The notes under the pieces: generated by a model
Told to the model about the DNA's origin: nothing
The model's database searches: none
The model's input: only the letters and a program-made list of their open reading frames with translations
In this document: positions 24,468-33,421 of the stretch, one piece after another
Layout: the number at the start of each line of letters is the position of its first letter
Numbering within the stretch: position 1 is the first letter of the stretch
Made by a program: the position numbers and the translations under genes
Source: Gemmatimonadota bacterium
GTDB lineage: Bacteria; Gemmatimonadota; Gemmatimonadetes; Longimicrobiales; Gaopeijiaceae
Length of the DNA stretch: 64,000 nt
NCBI GenBank assembly: GCA_028874905.1
Contig: JAPPGZ010000061.1
Location: forward strand, 1 to 64,000
Direction: 5' to 3'

Positions 24468-25640
24468 ATGAGGAAGCCATCCACCAACCAGCGGATTTCG
24501 ATGTCGGCGCATGTCGCGCGGTGGCTCATGCCTGTGGTCGCGGCTGCACTGCTGGCGCCGGTAACGCCACTCGCGGCGCAGGACTTCAACGCGCGCGCGG
24601 GTTCCAGCGTGACGCTGGGGGGGCGCGTCCAGGCACAGTTCGAGGCCTCCGGCTCGAAGGATTCGCCTTCGTCGTTTTTCATTCGGCGCGCGTGGATCAC
24701 GGCGGACGGCCGGCTGAACGACCTCGTGTCGGGCCGCCTGCAGTTCGACGCCAACGGCAACAAGGTACTCGAAGCGTACCTGGCGTTCACACCGTCGGAC
24801 CGGTTCCGGATGGAGCTGGGACAGTTCAAGCGGGCGATTTCGACCTTTTGGCTCGCCGCCAACTTCGACCTTCCGCTGATCGAGCGTGACGGCCGGGTTC
24901 CGGGGTCCGATCCCTGTCCCGGAGTCGGCAACGTGTGCTCGTTCGGACGCCTTACGGGGGGACTGGGTCTCGACGCGTACGAGCCCGGGATCCTGATGAG
25001 CGGGAGACTCTCGGACAAGGTCGGCTTCCGGGTTACGGTGACCAACGGGGAGGGGATCAACGGGAAGGACACGAACAGCGCGAAGTCGACTTCCACGCGG
25101 CTCACCTTCAACCTCGACTCCAACAACCGCCTGCATACCTACGCCGTGTTCGACGAGACGGCCGATGGCGTCGGGGGCACGCTGTGGGCTCCGGCGTATG
25201 CGCTGGAATACGAACTTGGCACCTGGCGGCGGGGCCCCCACCTGGTGGTGAACGCGGCGACCGGCCGCAACTGGAGGGCCGAGGCGGCGAGCGAGTACGG
25301 GGACAGCGAGGTGGGCTTCTTCGCCTTCCAGGCCATGGGGCTGTGGTACCTGCCGATCGAGGGCGACGGGGCATTCGAGGCCATCGAGCCCCTCTTCCGC
25401 GTGAGTTGGGCGAGCACGCAGACCGGCGATAGCCTCTTCGAGGGTGACATCGTGGTCAACGACGACGTGAAGGGGCTGGTCATCACGCCCGGATTCATGC
25501 TCTACGCGACCGGCCGCACGGGGATCTCGACCAACCTGGACATCTACACGTCGTCGCGCACGGTTGCCGGCAGCGATTACTCGACCATGAACTTCGACCC
25601 CCAGTGGTCGCTGAAGATGCAGGCGTTTGTGGCCTTCTAG
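24468..25640 (+). CDS. OprP/OprO-type outer membrane porin
   Basis: 390-residue beta-barrel of the phosphate-selective porin family. The signal peptide ends PLAAQ (residue ~38), and the mature chain starts with VTLGGRVQAQFEASG, then SFFIRRAWITADGRLND and LGQFKRAISTFWLA, the usual OprP-type strands. It ends in a terminal Phe (AFVAF), the outer-membrane insertion signal. An AAGGAGAG Shine-Dalgarno seven bases ahead supports this ATG. Phosphate selectivity is a family label and cannot be confirmed here. A CPGVGNVC pair may form a disulfide in an early loop. Confidence 0.88.
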   Translation: MRKPSTNQRISMSAHVARWLMPVVAAALLAPVTPLAAQDFNARAGSSVTLGGRVQAQFEASGSKDSPSSFFIRRAWITADGRLNDLVSGRLQFDANGNKVLEAYLAFTPSDRFRMELGQFKRAISTFWLAANFDLPLIERDGRVPGSDPCPGVGNVCSFGRLTGGLGLDAYEPGILMSGRLSDKVGFRVTVTNGEGINGKDTNSAKSTSTRLTFNLDSNNRLHTYAVFDETADGVGGTLWAPAYALEYELGTWRRGPHLVVNAATGRNWRAEAASEYGDSEVGFFAFQAMGLWYLPIEGDGAFEAIEPLFRVSWASTQTGDSLFEGDIVVNDDVKGLVITPGFMLYATGRTGISTNLDIYTSSRTVAGSDYSTMNFDPQWSLKMQAFVAF

Positions 25641-25649
25641 CGGGCGGCT

Positions 25650-25833
25650 CTAGGGGTCCGTGGATAAAGCCGCCCGCGCACCGAGAGCGGCGAGGCGCCG
25701 GGGCGGCAAGGCGCGACGAAGGGCCAGTAGCAGCGCTACGGGCCCGAGGAGCAACGCAGAGCGAAGCGGTCCGGCCCGGATGCATCGCCGCTCGAATGCC
25801 GGGGGGATTTTGTCCACGGACTGCTAGGGGTCC
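25650..25833. mobile_element. MITE-like / REP-like palindromic element
   Basis: Non-coding stretch between the convergent porin and PHP-hydrolase genes. Its ends are imperfect inverted repeats, GTCCGTGGATAAA at 25656-25668 and its complement at 25809-25821 (12 of 13 match). Just outside lies a direct repeat CTAGGGGTCC (25650-25659 and 25824-25833), like a target-site duplication; the right copy carries the stop codon of the downstream minus-strand gene. The centre holds a hairpin at 25722-25746 with arms GGGCC/GGCCC and GTAGC/GCTAC around a three-base loop and one mismatch. No coding frame is convincing. It may also terminate transcription from both sides. No second copy is visible in this window. 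Confidence 0.6.
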
Positions 25834-28358
25834 TCCGACTCCGTTCGGCCCTCGGGCTCCGGCGCGGCCAGCGCTTCCAGTCGCGCCACCGCCTCGTCGA
25901 AGCGGGCTTCCAGGCGCGGGATGCTCGCGCCGGAGTACCCGATGCGCAGACGGGCCCGCGACGCGATGAGCACGTCCAGCAGTTCCGCGGCCGCCTCGCG
26001 CCGGGCCGCAGGCTCGGTGCTGCCGCGTTCACCGATCCACACGGGGGCCGTGTGCGCGAAGGGTGAGATGTCCATCGACGGCCAGCGCGTCTCGCCGCCG
26101 CGGGCGCGCGCCGCGATCCAGCCACCTGCCGGCAGCGTCAACTCGCCCGAGTAGCTGCTTTGGCCGGGCGAAGCAATGCCTGTACGGGACTGTACGACTT
26201 GGCCGTTCACAAGAATCTCCACCGTATCCACCGAGGTCGCGGTGGCAAGATCGAGCGTCCACTGGACCGCGCCGGGCGGGTCCACCGAGCCTCCCGCGGC
26301 CTCGACGACCTCGCCTGGGCGCGCTCCCCCGACCCGGAAGTCGAGGAACGGACCGTTAGTGACGAAGGATCTGCCCTCGCGCAACGCTACGACATAGGCG
26401 GGCCAGTTGAGGCGATCGCCGGTTTGCGCATACACGCGGGTGGCGCCCAGGGCCATGGTTCGGTGGAGGTTCAGCATGACGTCGGTGCCCGCGGACGGCG
26501 CTACCGTCTCCCCGATGTTCAGGAAACGGTGCCAGAGTGCGGCAGTCCCTTCGGAGCTGCTCCACAGACACATCACCTCGAGGGCATCTACATCGCCCAT
26601 GACCGCGTCGGCGACCAGCTCGACGGGCACCCCGGCCCGCGCCTCCGGGGCGAACGGGTCGGGCGACCCGACGGGGTGCACATAGTAGCCCAATCCGCCA
26701 TGGTCATGCGCAAACGCGAGAACCTCCGCGTTGGTGCGGTCGTCGGTCCCGTAGACCTCGTAGCCCGGCCCCCAGACCCAGGGCCAGTGCAGTTCGGGGA
26801 TTTCGATCAACCCCATGTGGCCCAGAAAGTGCGACCGGATCTCCTGCCCGAAGCGAATCAGGGGCGATGCGTCCGACTTTTCCCATCCCCACAGGTCCTG
26901 GTCCTCGTAGCGGTTGTGCAGGTTGGCCAGCAGGGGGGACGCGACATCGAGCTCCTCGCCCCTCATCATCGGCACCATGTCGGCCGGGTCCAGGTCGTAC
27001 TGGCCGCCGTAATTGAGGTGGAAGTGATGGTCCCCCGACGCCCATCCCGCGGCGCGCGCGTCCCACACGGGGTCGAGCTCCAGTGCGACCTCGGTGACGG
27101 CACCGGGCGCGGCCGACAGCGTAACGCTCTCCTCGGGCGTGGCCAGGCCGCGCACCGCCGACACCGTGACCTCGCCCGCCGGCACGGTGACCTCGATCTG
27201 CCCCGGACTGTAGAAGAAGATGCGGCCGCTGGCACCCTCGGAATGGGCGATGCCCACGTCGGGCACGGCGGGGTGCCCGGCCGCGTCGACGACGGTCAGG
27301 CGCGCAGCCATATTGGTGCTCACGCGCACGCGGGCCGTTTCGGCTCCCCACCTCCAGGTCGCAACGTCCACGTCCTCCACTGGCCCGCCGGCCTTGCGGA
27401 TCCGCTTGAGTCCCATGACCTCGCGGGCGTCGGCTTCGGAGAAGTAGACCCATTCTCCGTCGGCGCTCCACGCGGGGGTCAGCGGCAGCCCACCGCCGGT
27501 CAGCAGCACCGACGGGCCGGGCTGCCCGACGCTGTGGACCCGCAGTTCCCAACCATCCTGGGTGGGCCAGTTCAGTGCGAAGTCCGCCCCGTCCGGGGCC
27601 ACGGCCGGACGCGCCATGGACGCGATGCTGCCGGAGACGAGCACGGTGGGCGCGCCCTCGCCGGGGTGCCGCAGCTCCACTCGGTCCCCGCCTCGCTTGG
27701 CAAGTACCATCACCACATCCGTTCCCGGAACCGGTTGCGGCCGGAGTTCGATCCCGGGCTCCGAGGTGACCGCGGCGGCGCTACCGGTGGCCAGATCAAG
27801 CGCCCACACGTCCAGGGTGCCGGCCTCGCCCGACGTGTAGTAGAGCGTGTTCCCGTCGGGGGACCAGGCCGGATCGAGGTCGATGGCCGGGGAGTCGACG
27901 GTGCGCAGCAGGTCGCCGGTATTCGCGCTCACGACGACGATACGGGTGTCGTGATCGTTGTCCCGCACCAGGGCGATGCGGTTGCCGGACGGATGCCACG
28001 CCGGACGGGAATCCACGTCGCGCCCGCTGGTGAGCCTCCGGGCTGTGCGGGTCTCGAGGTCCATCACCCAGATCCAGCCTTTCGCTGCGAACGCGATATG
28101 GCGCCCATCCGGAGAGGACGCGGGATCGATCGGCCCGTTTGTCAGGATCGGAAGCTCGTACCCTTCCAGGTACACATGATGCCCGTACCCGTCGACGCGC
28201 GGGTACCGATTGCTCCATTGACCGGACCCGGGCTGAGGCATCAGTACGGCGGCAAGCACAAACAAAGTGCACGATCTGGTCACGGCTTTGGCTCCGGTTG
28301 GGGGACGAGCGGTGGCGGTAACCATTGCGGCCATGCGTACGAGGACGCAATGGACCAT
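25824..28358 (-). CDS. CehA/McbA-type PHP metallohydrolase with N-terminal beta-propeller, exported
   Basis: 844-residue exported protein. After a signal peptide (core LFVLAAVLMPQPGSG), residues ~65-330 form a TolB-like propeller (SPDGRHIAFA, WHPSGNRIALV, WSPDGNTLYYT). A PHP-type domain follows from about 450, opening with GDHHFHLNYGG, whose His cluster would bind metal, and continuing with AHDHGGLGYYVHP and SAGTDVML. The CehA/McbA group includes carbamate and phosphoester hydrolases; the true substrate is unknown. A GGAGGAG Shine-Dalgarno eight bases upstream supports the first ATG. It is divergent from the cupin gene with only 35 bases between start codons. Confidence 0.85.
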   Translation of the reverse strand: MVHCVLVRMAAMVTATARPPTGAKAVTRSCTLFVLAAVLMPQPGSGQWSNRYPRVDGYGHHVYLEGYELPILTNGPIDPASSPDGRHIAFAAKGWIWVMDLETRTARRLTSGRDVDSRPAWHPSGNRIALVRDNDHDTRIVVVSANTGDLLRTVDSPAIDLDPAWSPDGNTLYYTSGEAGTLDVWALDLATGSAAAVTSEPGIELRPQPVPGTDVVMVLAKRGGDRVELRHPGEGAPTVLVSGSIASMARPAVAPDGADFALNWPTQDGWELRVHSVGQPGPSVLLTGGGLPLTPAWSADGEWVYFSEADAREVMGLKRIRKAGGPVEDVDVATWRWGAETARVRVSTNMAARLTVVDAAGHPAVPDVGIAHSEGASGRIFFYSPGQIEVTVPAGEVTVSAVRGLATPEESVTLSAAPGAVTEVALELDPVWDARAAGWASGDHHFHLNYGGQYDLDPADMVPMMRGEELDVASPLLANLHNRYEDQDLWGWEKSDASPLIRFGQEIRSHFLGHMGLIEIPELHWPWVWGPGYEVYGTDDRTNAEVLAFAHDHGGLGYYVHPVGSPDPFAPEARAGVPVELVADAVMGDVDALEVMCLWSSSEGTAALWHRFLNIGETVAPSAGTDVMLNLHRTMALGATRVYAQTGDRLNWPAYVVALREGRSFVTNGPFLDFRVGGARPGEVVEAAGGSVDPPGAVQWTLDLATATSVDTVEILVNGQVVQSRTGIASPGQSSYSGELTLPAGGWIAARARGGETRWPSMDISPFAHTAPVWIGERGSTEPAARREAAAELLDVLIASRARLRIGYSGASIPRLEARFDEAVARLEALAAPEPEGRTESEDP

Positions 28359-28393
28359 ATTGACACTCCTCCGACGTTGAAAGGAAAACCGCG

Positions 28394-28897
28394 ATGAATC
28401 CTCGTTTCACGAGCGTGCTTGCCACGTGCCTTCGTTCCGCCGCGCGCATGCCCGGTGCCGTCGCCGCCGCACTCCTCCTGTTTACGCTCACGGCCTCGCC
28501 TGCCCGGGCTCAGGACGCGGACGGCAACGTCTTCCACGACGGCGAGTCCCTGCCCTGGGGAGAGCCGAGCAACGGCACGCGGTTCCTTCCGCTCTACGGC
28601 AACTACAGCGTCGGCGGCGAGGTCTTTGCATTCCGTCTCGAAGTCCAGCCCGGCTTCGAGATCCGACCCCACACGCACCCCGTCACCGAGCACATGACCG
28701 TGCTTTCGGGCACGTTTTACGTCGGGATGGGCGAGACCATGGACAAGGAGGCTGCGACCGCCTACGGACCCGGGAGCTATATCGCCGTCGCGGCCGGTCT
28801 GCCGGCGTACATGTGGGCCGACGAAGTGACGGTCATCCAGGTCCACGGTGTGGGCCCGTTCTCGACCGATTTCGTGGAACCGCCTCCGGAGCGGTGA
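28394..28897 (+). CDS. Exported cupin domain protein
   Basis: 167-residue protein with a signal peptide ending near PARAQ (residue ~40) and one cupin domain. The metal-binding motif reads RPHTHPVTEHMTVLSGTFYVG, containing the two His and Glu ligands, and a second part around YGPGSYIAVAAGLPAYMWAD. The activity could be a small-molecule dioxygenase or isomerase, or a simple binding protein. An AAAGGA Shine-Dalgarno precedes the ATG. The stop overlaps the start of the TlpA gene (TGATG), so the pair is coupled. Confidence 0.85.
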   Translation: MNPRFTSVLATCLRSAARMPGAVAAALLLFTLTASPARAQDADGNVFHDGESLPWGEPSNGTRFLPLYGNYSVGGEVFAFRLEVQPGFEIRPHTHPVTEHMTVLSGTFYVGMGETMDKEAATAYGPGSYIAVAAGLPAYMWADEVTVIQVHGVGPFSTDFVEPPPER

Positions 28898-29448
28898 TGA
28901 CGCCCGCCCGCCGGCTTCCCGCCGCCGCCCGTGCCCGCTCGCCGGCCCGGGGCGTGCTGCTGCCCCTCGTCTTCGCCCTGGGTGCCTGCATCCCGTCGGA
29001 GTCCGTCACGCTGCGGGCCGGCGATCCTGCCCCGGCCTTCACGGCCACGTCGCTGGAAACCGGGTCACCCCTGTCCCTCACCGACTATCTGGGCCAGACC
29101 CTGCTGATCAACCTCTGGGCCACCTGGTGCCATCCCTGCGAGACGGAGACGCCGTATCTCCAGTCCGTTTACGAACGCTACCAGGACCGGGGCTTGCGCC
29201 TGCTGGGCGTGTCCGTGGACGGGCGCGCCGACCACGACGCCGTGATCGAATTTGTCGAGGAGTTTGGCGTGACCTACGACATCGCACTCGATCCCGACGC
29301 CCTCTCCCGTGACCTGTTTCGCGCCCGCGGCCTGCCCACTTCCGTGCTCATCGACCGCGAGGGCACGGTGGCGTTCAGCTGGATCGGCCCGATCCCCGAG
29401 GGCGACCCGACCTTTATCGGCGGCCTGGAGGCGACGCTGGACCGTTAG
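28897..29448 (+). CDS. TlpA-family thioredoxin-like lipoprotein
   Basis: 183-residue exported thiol-disulfide oxidoreductase. A basic N-terminus and hydrophobic core end in ALGACIPS, a lipobox. The thioredoxin fold has the redox motif WATWCHPCE near residue 75, the cis-Pro segment GLPTSVLIDREG near residue 150, and LLGVSVDGR between. Members of this family reduce periplasmic disulfides, often for cytochrome c or oxidase assembly, which fits the oxidase operon that converges on it 14 bases away. Coupled to the cupin gene. Confidence 0.9.
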   Translation: MTPARRLPAAARARSPARGVLLPLVFALGACIPSESVTLRAGDPAPAFTATSLETGSPLSLTDYLGQTLLINLWATWCHPCETETPYLQSVYERYQDRGLRLLGVSVDGRADHDAVIEFVEEFGVTYDIALDPDALSRDLFRARGLPTSVLIDREGTVAFSWIGPIPEGDPTFIGGLEATLDR

Positions 29449-29462
29449 CCAGGTGGTGACGA

Positions 29463-29741
29463 CTACGAGTCGTCCAGGTGCGCGTACGCCTCCGGCTCTC
29501 TCGCCCCGTCCTCCACTTCCCGCGCCCGCTTCCGCAACCACCACCCCGTTCCCGCCACCAGCCCCAGCGGAAGCAGCGTCAAGAGTCCGGTGGTCGCGAG
29601 GAATGCGAGGCGGGCCTCGTCGTCCCGGTCGAAACACACGGGACATGCGTGCGCCACGTCGGGGAATGCGCCGATCAGCAACACCGCGGCCGTCGCGCCG
29701 AGCGCGGCCCGTCCGAGCGCTGCTCTCGTCAACTTGCGCAT
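29463..29741 (-). CDS. Small CPVC-motif membrane protein at the end of the oxidase operon
   Basis: 92-residue protein. A signal-like first segment (LGATAAVLLIGAFPDVAHA) is followed by ACPVCFDRDDEAR, and then a second hydrophobic helix (FLATTGLLTLLPLGLVAGTGWWL) with a charged C-terminal tail. The CPVC pair resembles a redox or metal site facing the periplasm. The ATG overlaps the TAA of the preceding subunit III gene (TAATG), so it belongs to the operon. No family name comes to mind; an assembly or copper-handling role is a guess from the cysteines and location. Confidence 0.7.
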   Translation of the reverse strand: MRKLTRAALGRAALGATAAVLLIGAFPDVAHACPVCFDRDDEARLAFLATTGLLTLLPLGLVAGTGWWLRKRAREVEDGAREPEAYAHLDDS

Positions 29742-30340
29742 TACAGGTACACCTGGAAGTACAGGAAGGGCCATACGAGGACCACAAAGTACCAGAACAG
29801 CGCAACCACGGACAGGTGTTCCCGGGGCAGTCTGCCCGACTGCAGGCGCAGCCAGGCCCATCCGAGGAGGCCGATCGCAACGACCGCGTGGGCGGCGTGC
29901 GCCCCGATGATCGTGTAGAACAGGCTGCCGTACAGGGACGAGGTCAATGTCAGCCCTTCCCGCAGGAGCGCCACCCACTCCACGCCCTGCATCGCCACGA
30001 ACGCCGCGCCAAGCACCGTGGCCACCATGAGCGCCGGCCCGACGGACTTGTTGCCGCGCTGGTAGGCACGGTGCGCGAACAGCAGCACGATCCCGCTGAG
30101 GATCAGAAACGACGTGTTGACCGCTGTGCGCTCGAAGGGCAGCCGCGGCTGGTCGGGCGGTGGCCACACCGATCCCACGGCGCGTGCCTTCACGATGAGA
30201 AAGCCCGAGATGAACCCCGCGAACAGCATGACCTCGACGAAAACGACGAGTATCATGCCCAGCACTCCGTTCGACACCATCTTCTCGGGCCGGCGCGGCC
30301 TCGGCCGGAACGGAATGATCCTCGCGCCGGCGGTCATCAC
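29741..30340 (-). CDS. Cytochrome c oxidase subunit III family protein (second copy)
   Basis: 199-residue membrane protein with five hydrophobic helices of the heme-copper oxidase subunit III family. Recognisable pieces are the GMILVVFVEVMLFAGF first helix, LPFERTAVNTSFLILSG, TIIGAHAAHAVVAIG and a closing FWYFVVLVWPFLYFQVYL. A subunit III gene already lies upstream at 31051-31620, so this is an extra, divergent copy. The start overlaps the stop of the subunit IV gene (ATGA). Confidence 0.85.
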   Translation of the reverse strand: MMTAGARIIPFRPRPRRPEKMVSNGVLGMILVVFVEVMLFAGFISGFLIVKARAVGSVWPPPDQPRLPFERTAVNTSFLILSGIVLLFAHRAYQRGNKSVGPALMVATVLGAAFVAMQGVEWVALLREGLTLTSSLYGSLFYTIIGAHAAHAVVAIGLLGWAWLRLQSGRLPREHLSVVALFWYFVVLVWPFLYFQVYL

Positions 30341-31047
30341 GCCCCCTGCGGTCCCACGAGCCGATCCCGGATCCGGCTCACGCCCGGCAGCCTCATCAGC
30401 ATGCCTACCACGGGCCCGAGCAGACTGCGCACGATCGGAATGTGGCTGAGCGTCTCGAAAATCAGGATCAGCACGCCGATCGAGAGGATGATCGCAACGG
30501 CGTTGGTCCCGACGGCAACCAGAATGAGCACCGTCCAGAACCCTGCGTGCGCGAGGTTGTAGCCGCCGGGCAGGAGATTGTCCGTCGACTTCTCGGTCGG
30601 CACGATGCTGGCGTGCACGACCTCGTCAGCATGATCGTCGGCGTGCACCTCCGGCTCCAGGAGCCCGCGGCCCACCGCCTCCTTGGCGGCCAGGTTCTCC
30701 CACATGCGCCCGTCGTGCAGCTGCACGTCCGGCGCGACCCCGCCCCAGAAGAGCGCCAGCAGGAGCACCGATGCGGCCAGGAAGATCTTGGCGATCGGGC
30801 GCTCGATCGACAGGTGCATGAAGTGCTTCACGACCAGCCCCGCCTTCCAGACCGCGATCCCGAAAGCCGTGATCAGGGTCAGGGTCAGACCGACGCCGAT
30901 CTGCCGCCCGAAGATCTCGACCTGCGCGTCGATCCGCTCGCCCACCAGCGGCCCGGCGATGCTTATCGCCAGCAGGACGAGCAGCAGCAGGTAGACCCTG
31001 ACGTAGTGGTTGCCGAAGAATCCCGAGTGTTCCGAGTGACCGGCCAT
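30337..31047 (-). CDS. Cytochrome c oxidase subunit IV family protein with C-terminal extension
   Basis: 236-residue membrane protein. The first ~105 residues are the bacterial oxidase subunit IV domain with three helices and the motif WKAGLVVKHFMHLSIERP. A soluble His/Asp-rich loop (EVHADDHADEVVH, near 130-145) connects to a further long hydrophobic segment (AVAIILSIGVLILIFETLS). Usual subunit IV proteins are about 100 residues, so the C-terminal half is an added module of unknown role. Three bases separate it from the subunit III gene. Confidence 0.8.
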   Translation of the reverse strand: MAGHSEHSGFFGNHYVRVYLLLLVLLAISIAGPLVGERIDAQVEIFGRQIGVGLTLTLITAFGIAVWKAGLVVKHFMHLSIERPIAKIFLAASVLLLALFWGGVAPDVQLHDGRMWENLAAKEAVGRGLLEPEVHADDHADEVVHASIVPTEKSTDNLLPGGYNLAHAGFWTVLILVAVGTNAVAIILSIGVLILIFETLSHIPIVRSLLGPVVGMLMRLPGVSRIRDRLVGPQGA

Positions 31048-31050
31048 GGG

Positions 31051-31620
31051 CTATTTCGCGATGTAGAGCAGGGGGAACAGGAAGATCCAGACAATGTCCA
31101 CGAAGTGCCAGTAGATCCCGATCAGTTCCACGCGGTGGAGCTCGATGTTCTTCGCGGCGTCGCGCGCGACGATGAACATGATGGCGGCCCCCGCGATCAC
31201 GTGGAAGGCGTGCAGCCCCGCGGCCGAGTAGTAGAACGCCCAGAATCCGTTGGAGGTGATCGTGTAGCCGTGGCTGATCTCGTACCACCACTCGTACGTC
31301 TTGATGCCGATGAAGGTGGCGGCCCCCACGATGGTGCAGTAGAGCCACCTGGCCGCCATCTTGCCGTCCCCGCGCTCGGCTGCCTGGTGCGCCAGCACGG
31401 CGGTAAGGCTCGACGAAAGCAGAACGAAGGTGTTGACCGCCCCGATCGTGGTGTTCGTCACCGCGGCGGCGTCTGCCCACTCCGGGTGCCCCAGGCGGAA
31501 CATGACGTACGACGCCAGCAGACCCCCGAAGATGACGACTTCCGAGGCCAGGACCCACCAGACGGCGAGTTTGCCGGTGGCGATCCCGGTGGCGGCGCGG
31601 GTGGTCGCGATCGGCCTCAT
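31051..31620 (-). CDS. ctaE: Cytochrome c oxidase subunit III
   Basis: 189-residue subunit III of the aa3-type oxidase with five transmembrane helices. Motifs include LASEVVIFGGLLASY, NTFVLLSSSLTAVLA, the GLHAFHVIAGAAIMF helix and IYWHFVDIVWIFLFPLLY at the C-terminus. The WHFVDIVWIFLFPLLY ending is diagnostic for this subunit. It lies between subunit I and subunit IV genes on the same strand, 55 bases after subunit I. Confidence 0.92.
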   Translation of the reverse strand: MRPIATTRAATGIATGKLAVWWVLASEVVIFGGLLASYVMFRLGHPEWADAAAVTNTTIGAVNTFVLLSSSLTAVLAHQAAERGDGKMAARWLYCTIVGAATFIGIKTYEWWYEISHGYTITSNGFWAFYYSAAGLHAFHVIAGAAIMFIVARDAAKNIELHRVELIGIYWHFVDIVWIFLFPLLYIAK

Positions 31621-31675
31621 GCCGCCGGACTCGCGCTGAAGGGCAAGGATACGACGCGGGAATGCGTGCGGAGCA

Positions 31676-33406
31676 TCAGGAGCCTCTTGGGGAGGGTTCG
31701 TTCTGCGGCCAGTAGTCGTCCTCGCGGTCCGGCACGCTGTATTCGTACGGGCCGCGGTAGACGACCGGCATCTCGTCCGGACGCCAGTTGCCGTGCGGTG
31801 GGGGGGACTCGGTGGTCCACTCGAGCGAATTTGCCTTCCACGGATTCCTCGGCGCCTTCGGCCCGTGGCGCATGGTCTTGTACCAGTTGTAGAAGAAGAC
31901 GAACTGGAAGGCGAGCATGATCAGGAGCGACGCCGTGGCGAGTACGCGCATGTTCTGGAACCAGTCGAGCGCCAGTTCGGGGAAGTGCGAGTAGTTGTAG
32001 ATCCTGCGGTGCTGCCCTCCCATCCCGAGCACGAAGAGCGGGATGAAGATCATGTTGAAGGGTATGATGGTCCCCCAGAAGTGGATCTTGCCGAGCCGGT
32101 CGTCCATCATCTTCCCGAACATCTTCGGGAACCAGTAGGTGATGGCCGCAAAGGCCCCGATAATCGCGATCGGGAAGAACGTGTAGTGGAAGTGGGCGAG
32201 CACGAAGTAGGTGTCATGGAAGTAGATGTCGGCACCCGCCGCGCCCAGGAAGATCCCGGTCACACCTCCGATCAGGAACGTGGCCACGAAGGCGAGCGCC
32301 CAAAGCATGGGCGTGTTGAGCGTGATCGACCCCCCATACAGCGTGGCAATGTAAACGAAGCACAACTCCGCGATGGGGACCGAGATCAATAGCGTGGTGA
32401 TGGTGAAGATGTTCGCCATTCGCGGGTCGATTCCCGCGATGAACTGGTGGTGTGCCCACACGAAGAAGCTCAGCACGCCCGTGGCCACGACCGTGAAGAT
32501 GACGGTCCGGTAGGCGAAGACCTTCTTGCGCGCGAAGGTCGTGATGATCTCGATCACGACGCCCATCGCCGGGAGCAGCACGACATAAACCTCCGGGTGG
32601 CCGAAGAACCAGAAGAGGTGCTGCCACAGGATCGGGTCGCCGCCGGTGGCCGGATTGAAGAACCCGGTCCCGATCGTCTGGTCGAAGATGAGCATGATCG
32701 CGCCGGCCAGCAGCGGTCCGACGGACAGCATGAAGAGGATGCTGGCGACGACGATCATCCACGCCACGATCGGCACGTCGAAGGCGCGCATGCCGGGCGC
32801 GCGCGAGTTCATCAGCGTGGTTATGAAGTTGATCCCGCCCAGCAGGAACGCCACGAACTCCAGTCCCACGCCGATCACCCACAGGGTACTCCCAAGGGGT
32901 GTGAGGTTGTAGGTCGAGTCCGCCGACAGCGGTGGATAGGCCGTCCAGGCGCCCGCGAAGCCCCCTCCCTCGACGACCAGCGATGCCAGAATGACGATCG
33001 TGCTGACGAAGAAGACCTGGAAGGACAGCCGGTTGACCTTGGGGAACACCATGTCGTCGGCGCCGACCATGAGCGGGATCAGGTAGTTCCCGAAGGCGGC
33101 CAGCAGCACGGGCATGGCCACCCAGAAAATCATGATCGTGCCGTGGTTCGTGACGAGGGCGTTGTATTCGCCCGGCGAGACCATCCCGAAGCCGGGCACG
33201 TCGATGCCCGGGAAGGCCAGTTGCATGCGGAACACGTACGCCATGAACCCGCCGATCAGCGCCATGAACATGCCCGTGAACATGTACTGCATGGCGATGA
33301 CCTTGTGGTCCGTGGACCAGAGGTACTTCAGCCACCCCTGGGGACCGTGGTCCGCGTGGTCGTCGTGGTGATGGCCGTGTGTCAGATCGACCGCTGGCTC
33401 AACCAT
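31676..33406 (-). CDS. ctaD: Cytochrome c oxidase subunit I
   Basis: 576-residue catalytic subunit of the heme-copper terminal oxidase, reducing oxygen to water and pumping protons across the inner membrane. All metal ligands are visible: the low-spin heme His in TNHGTIMIFW, CuB/Tyr in FFGHPEVYVVLLP (with the cross-linked His-Tyr and the proton-channel Glu), the His pair in WAHHQF, and the two heme ligands in HDTYFVLAHFHY. Twelve helices are present; this is an A-family (aa3-type) enzyme. A His-rich N-terminal tail (HGHHHDDHADHG) may bind metal. Fifteen bases separate it from the subunit II gene. Confidence 0.97.
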   Translation of the reverse strand: MVEPAVDLTHGHHHDDHADHGPQGWLKYLWSTDHKVIAMQYMFTGMFMALIGGFMAYVFRMQLAFPGIDVPGFGMVSPGEYNALVTNHGTIMIFWVAMPVLLAAFGNYLIPLMVGADDMVFPKVNRLSFQVFFVSTIVILASLVVEGGGFAGAWTAYPPLSADSTYNLTPLGSTLWVIGVGLEFVAFLLGGINFITTLMNSRAPGMRAFDVPIVAWMIVVASILFMLSVGPLLAGAIMLIFDQTIGTGFFNPATGGDPILWQHLFWFFGHPEVYVVLLPAMGVVIEIITTFARKKVFAYRTVIFTVVATGVLSFFVWAHHQFIAGIDPRMANIFTITTLLISVPIAELCFVYIATLYGGSITLNTPMLWALAFVATFLIGGVTGIFLGAAGADIYFHDTYFVLAHFHYTFFPIAIIGAFAAITYWFPKMFGKMMDDRLGKIHFWGTIIPFNMIFIPLFVLGMGGQHRRIYNYSHFPELALDWFQNMRVLATASLLIMLAFQFVFFYNWYKTMRHGPKAPRNPWKANSLEWTTESPPPHGNWRPDEMPVVYRGPYEYSVPDREDDYWPQNEPSPRGS

Positions 33407-33421
33407 ACTCGGTACTCCGTT

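Noticed and set aside
26160-28397. Long plus-strand open frame over the PHP hydrolase
   Set aside because: Antisense to a protein with clear propeller and PHP motifs; the translation has no recognisable domain.
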